DNA of 5,199 bases from Fibrobacterota bacterium (GTDB lineage Bacteria; Fibrobacterota; Chitinivibrionia; Chitinivibrionales; JANQEN01): NCBI GenBank assembly GCA_030619215.1, contig JAUXBV010000307.1, positions 1 through 5,199 of the forward strand, read 5' to 3'. Below are positions 3,958-5,199 of the stretch, in pieces. The notes beneath the pieces are model-generated. The model saw only the letters and a program-made list of their open reading frames with translations. It was not told where the DNA came from and ran no database searches. Within the stretch, counting starts at the first letter, position 1. Every line of letters starts with the position of its first letter. A program made the translations under genes and the position numbers.

Positions 3958-5199
3958 ATGAATATGTGGAGAATATTCTTTTCTGTTTCATTGGTTATAG
4001 TAATATTTTTTGGATGCTCAAAAGAAAAACCCTCGGGGCCGAATCCCCAGTTTCCAATCATTTCGGGAACGGTGAGAGACGCCTCGGACAGCAGCGCAAT
4101 CGAAGGCGCCAATGTCATGCTCTATGATGCAAATGCCAACGAGCCTGTTAACAGAATGTTTACCGGTGAGAAAGGCCGCTACGGTTTTGAGGTTGAGGAT
4201 GGAAACTACTATTTAAAAGTCGAGGCCCTGGGATACTATCCGACTCCTCCAAAAAACGGCGCGCCAATACCGTTTCAGGCTCTCAGTGACGATACTACCT
4301 GGCAGGATGTCTATCTGGACGAAAATCCCAATAGCAGTACACTCGGCGGGTTCAGCGGTACGGTAAAGACAGCCGCAGATCAGGGAATTCCCGGCGTTCT
4401 TGTGATCGCCGGCTCAGCTTCCGGGGTATATTCGGGGGCAACCGGTTTTGACGGGTACTATGTTTTCTTTAATATTCCCCCCGGCGCATACACGGTCGAA
4501 TGCCATAAGGCAGGATATATGCAGGACAGTACCGGTATAAACGCCAATGTAACTGCCGGATCAATCACACAAAACATTGATTTTCTGATGAGTGCCGGAA
4601 CCTTTGGTACCGTGAGCGGCAATGTTTCCTTTGTGGCAGTCAGCAACCCCGACACAGGAATCGACGTAACCATGATACATCCCGAAGCACAGGAGGCTGT
4701 TCCTGGCCTGTCAACCTCCATAAATCCCAACAGCGGCGCATATTCCATCACCCATATTCCCTTTGATACCTATATTGTCTGGGCAAGCTACCGAAATGAC
4801 GGCTATGTCATGGACCCCGACGCCATTCACAAGTTCGGACTCGCCATTGCAACGCTTTCTGCAGCAAACCCGGATACGACCATCAGCTTCAAGGTAACCG
4901 GTGCGGTTTATTTAGTTTCTCCCACAAACGCACCTGATTCTGTTTACCCTGTGCCGGTATATACAACAAAACCGACCTTCACCTGGATAAAAACCTCATC
5001 CTACGCCTCTGTTAAAGAGTATGTCATTGAGGTTTTCAATAGTAAAGGGGAGGTTATATGGGGAGGTTTTGACAGCAGCGGTGTCATAAAGCACCCCAAG
5101 ATTGAGCCCGGTGAAACCATGTCAGTGGTTTACAATTTCGACAGCTCGGCAGTTGATTCGCTCCATGTTGGAGAGACATACCGTTGGAAAGTCTATGCG
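3958..5199 (+). CDS. Large lipoprotein with three carboxypeptidase-regulatory-like domains and an Ig/Fn3-like domain, C-terminus beyond the window
   Basis: This frame of 414 codons is open to the window end, so the protein is longer. Residues 4-19 are a hydrophobic signal sequence ending FFGC, giving lipidation at Cys20 and then a short flexible SKEKPSGPNP linker. Domain 1 (about 35-120) starts ISGTVRDASDSSAIEGANV and includes GRYGFEVEDGNYYLKVEALGY. Domain 2 (132-212) starts FSGTVKTAADQGIPGV and includes GYYVFFNIPPGAYTVECHKAGY. Domain 3 (219-315) is more divergent: VSGNVSF, AYSITHIPFDTYIVWA, DGYV. All three have the carboxypeptidase-regulatory-like/transthyretin-type pattern. Residues 318-414 (PTFTWIKTSSYASVKEYVIEVF, GETYRWKVYA) look like an Ig/Fn3-like domain. 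No catalytic motif is seen. It is probably a surface or periplasmic binding or scaffold protein. The start at 3958 is chosen because GGGGG (3948-3952) lies five bases upstream; Met3 at 3964 is a less likely alternative. Confidence 0.88.
   Translation, partial: MNMWRIFFSVSLVIVIFFGCSKEKPSGPNPQFPIISGTVRDASDSSAIEGANVMLYDANANEPVNRMFTGEKGRYGFEVEDGNYYLKVEALGYYPTPPKNGAPIPFQALSDDTTWQDVYLDENPNSSTLGGFSGTVKTAADQGIPGVLVIAGSASGVYSGATGFDGYYVFFNIPPGAYTVECHKAGYMQDSTGINANVTAGSITQNIDFLMSAGTFGTVSGNVSFVAVSNPDTGIDVTMIHPEAQEAVPGLSTSINPNSGAYSITHIPFDTYIVWASYRNDGYVMDPDAIHKFGLAIATLSAANPDTTISFKVTGAVYLVSPTNAPDSVYPVPVYTTKPTFTWIKTSSYASVKEYVIEVFNSKGEVIWGGFDSSGVIKHPKIEPGETMSVVYNFDSSAVDSLHVGETYRWKVYA

Noticed and set aside
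3894..4751. Rightward frame 3894-4127 and leftward frames 3927-4118 and 4458-4751
   Set aside because: They are shadows of the lipoprotein gene starting at 3958, which has a signal sequence, lipobox and recognisable domains over its whole length.

Overview
The window looks like part of the chromosome of a Gram-negative, didermic bacterium, most likely in or near the Fibrobacterota (Fibrobacter, Chitinispirillum and uncultured relatives). Three observations support this. First, the regulator at 2120-2959 has the full sequence signature of the TIGR02147/DUF4423 family, which is strongly expanded in that phylum. Second, it is followed by a lipoprotein with a GGTGVGNP motif just after its lipobox. 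Third, the leftward secreted protein carries a carboxypeptidase-regulatory-like domain followed by a segment resembling a type IX secretion (T9SS) type A sorting domain. Intergenic DNA is very AT-rich and genes are moderate in GC. The assignment rests on family recognition alone; no database was searched.

Layout, left to right. Bases 1-249 hold the N-terminal part of a leftward gene for a small acidic exported protein of unknown function, which runs off the window. Bases 250-484 are intergenic, with an AT hairpin (295-317), a 14-nt palindrome (322-335), a strong symmetrical terminator (337-372) and a wide inverted repeat (417-481). Bases 485-1858 encode a complete leftward exported protein of 457 residues. 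Bases 1859-2119 are a divergent AT-rich control region with a perfect 17-nt palindrome at 1884-1900. Bases 2120-3804 are a rightward two-gene unit, the regulator and the lipoprotein, joined by a 4-nt ATGA overlap. Bases 3805-3957 are a short gap with a possible promoter and a small hairpin. Bases 3958-5199 begin a larger rightward lipoprotein with three carboxypeptidase-regulatory-like beta domains and an Ig/Fn3-like domain; it is still open at the window end.

Taken together, the locus is one predicted cytoplasmic DNA-binding regulator surrounded by four genes for exported or membrane-anchored proteins. No enzyme, transposase, tRNA, rRNA or CRISPR array was seen. The best candidate for an undescribed system is the translationally coupled regulator-lipoprotein pair: an HTH/DUF4423 protein made in a fixed ratio with an envelope lipoprotein of unknown function. 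A link to the flanking secreted proteins is inference. A 7-nt half-site (TTTATTC/GAATAAA) recurs in two of the intergenic regions and is a weak candidate for a shared operator.
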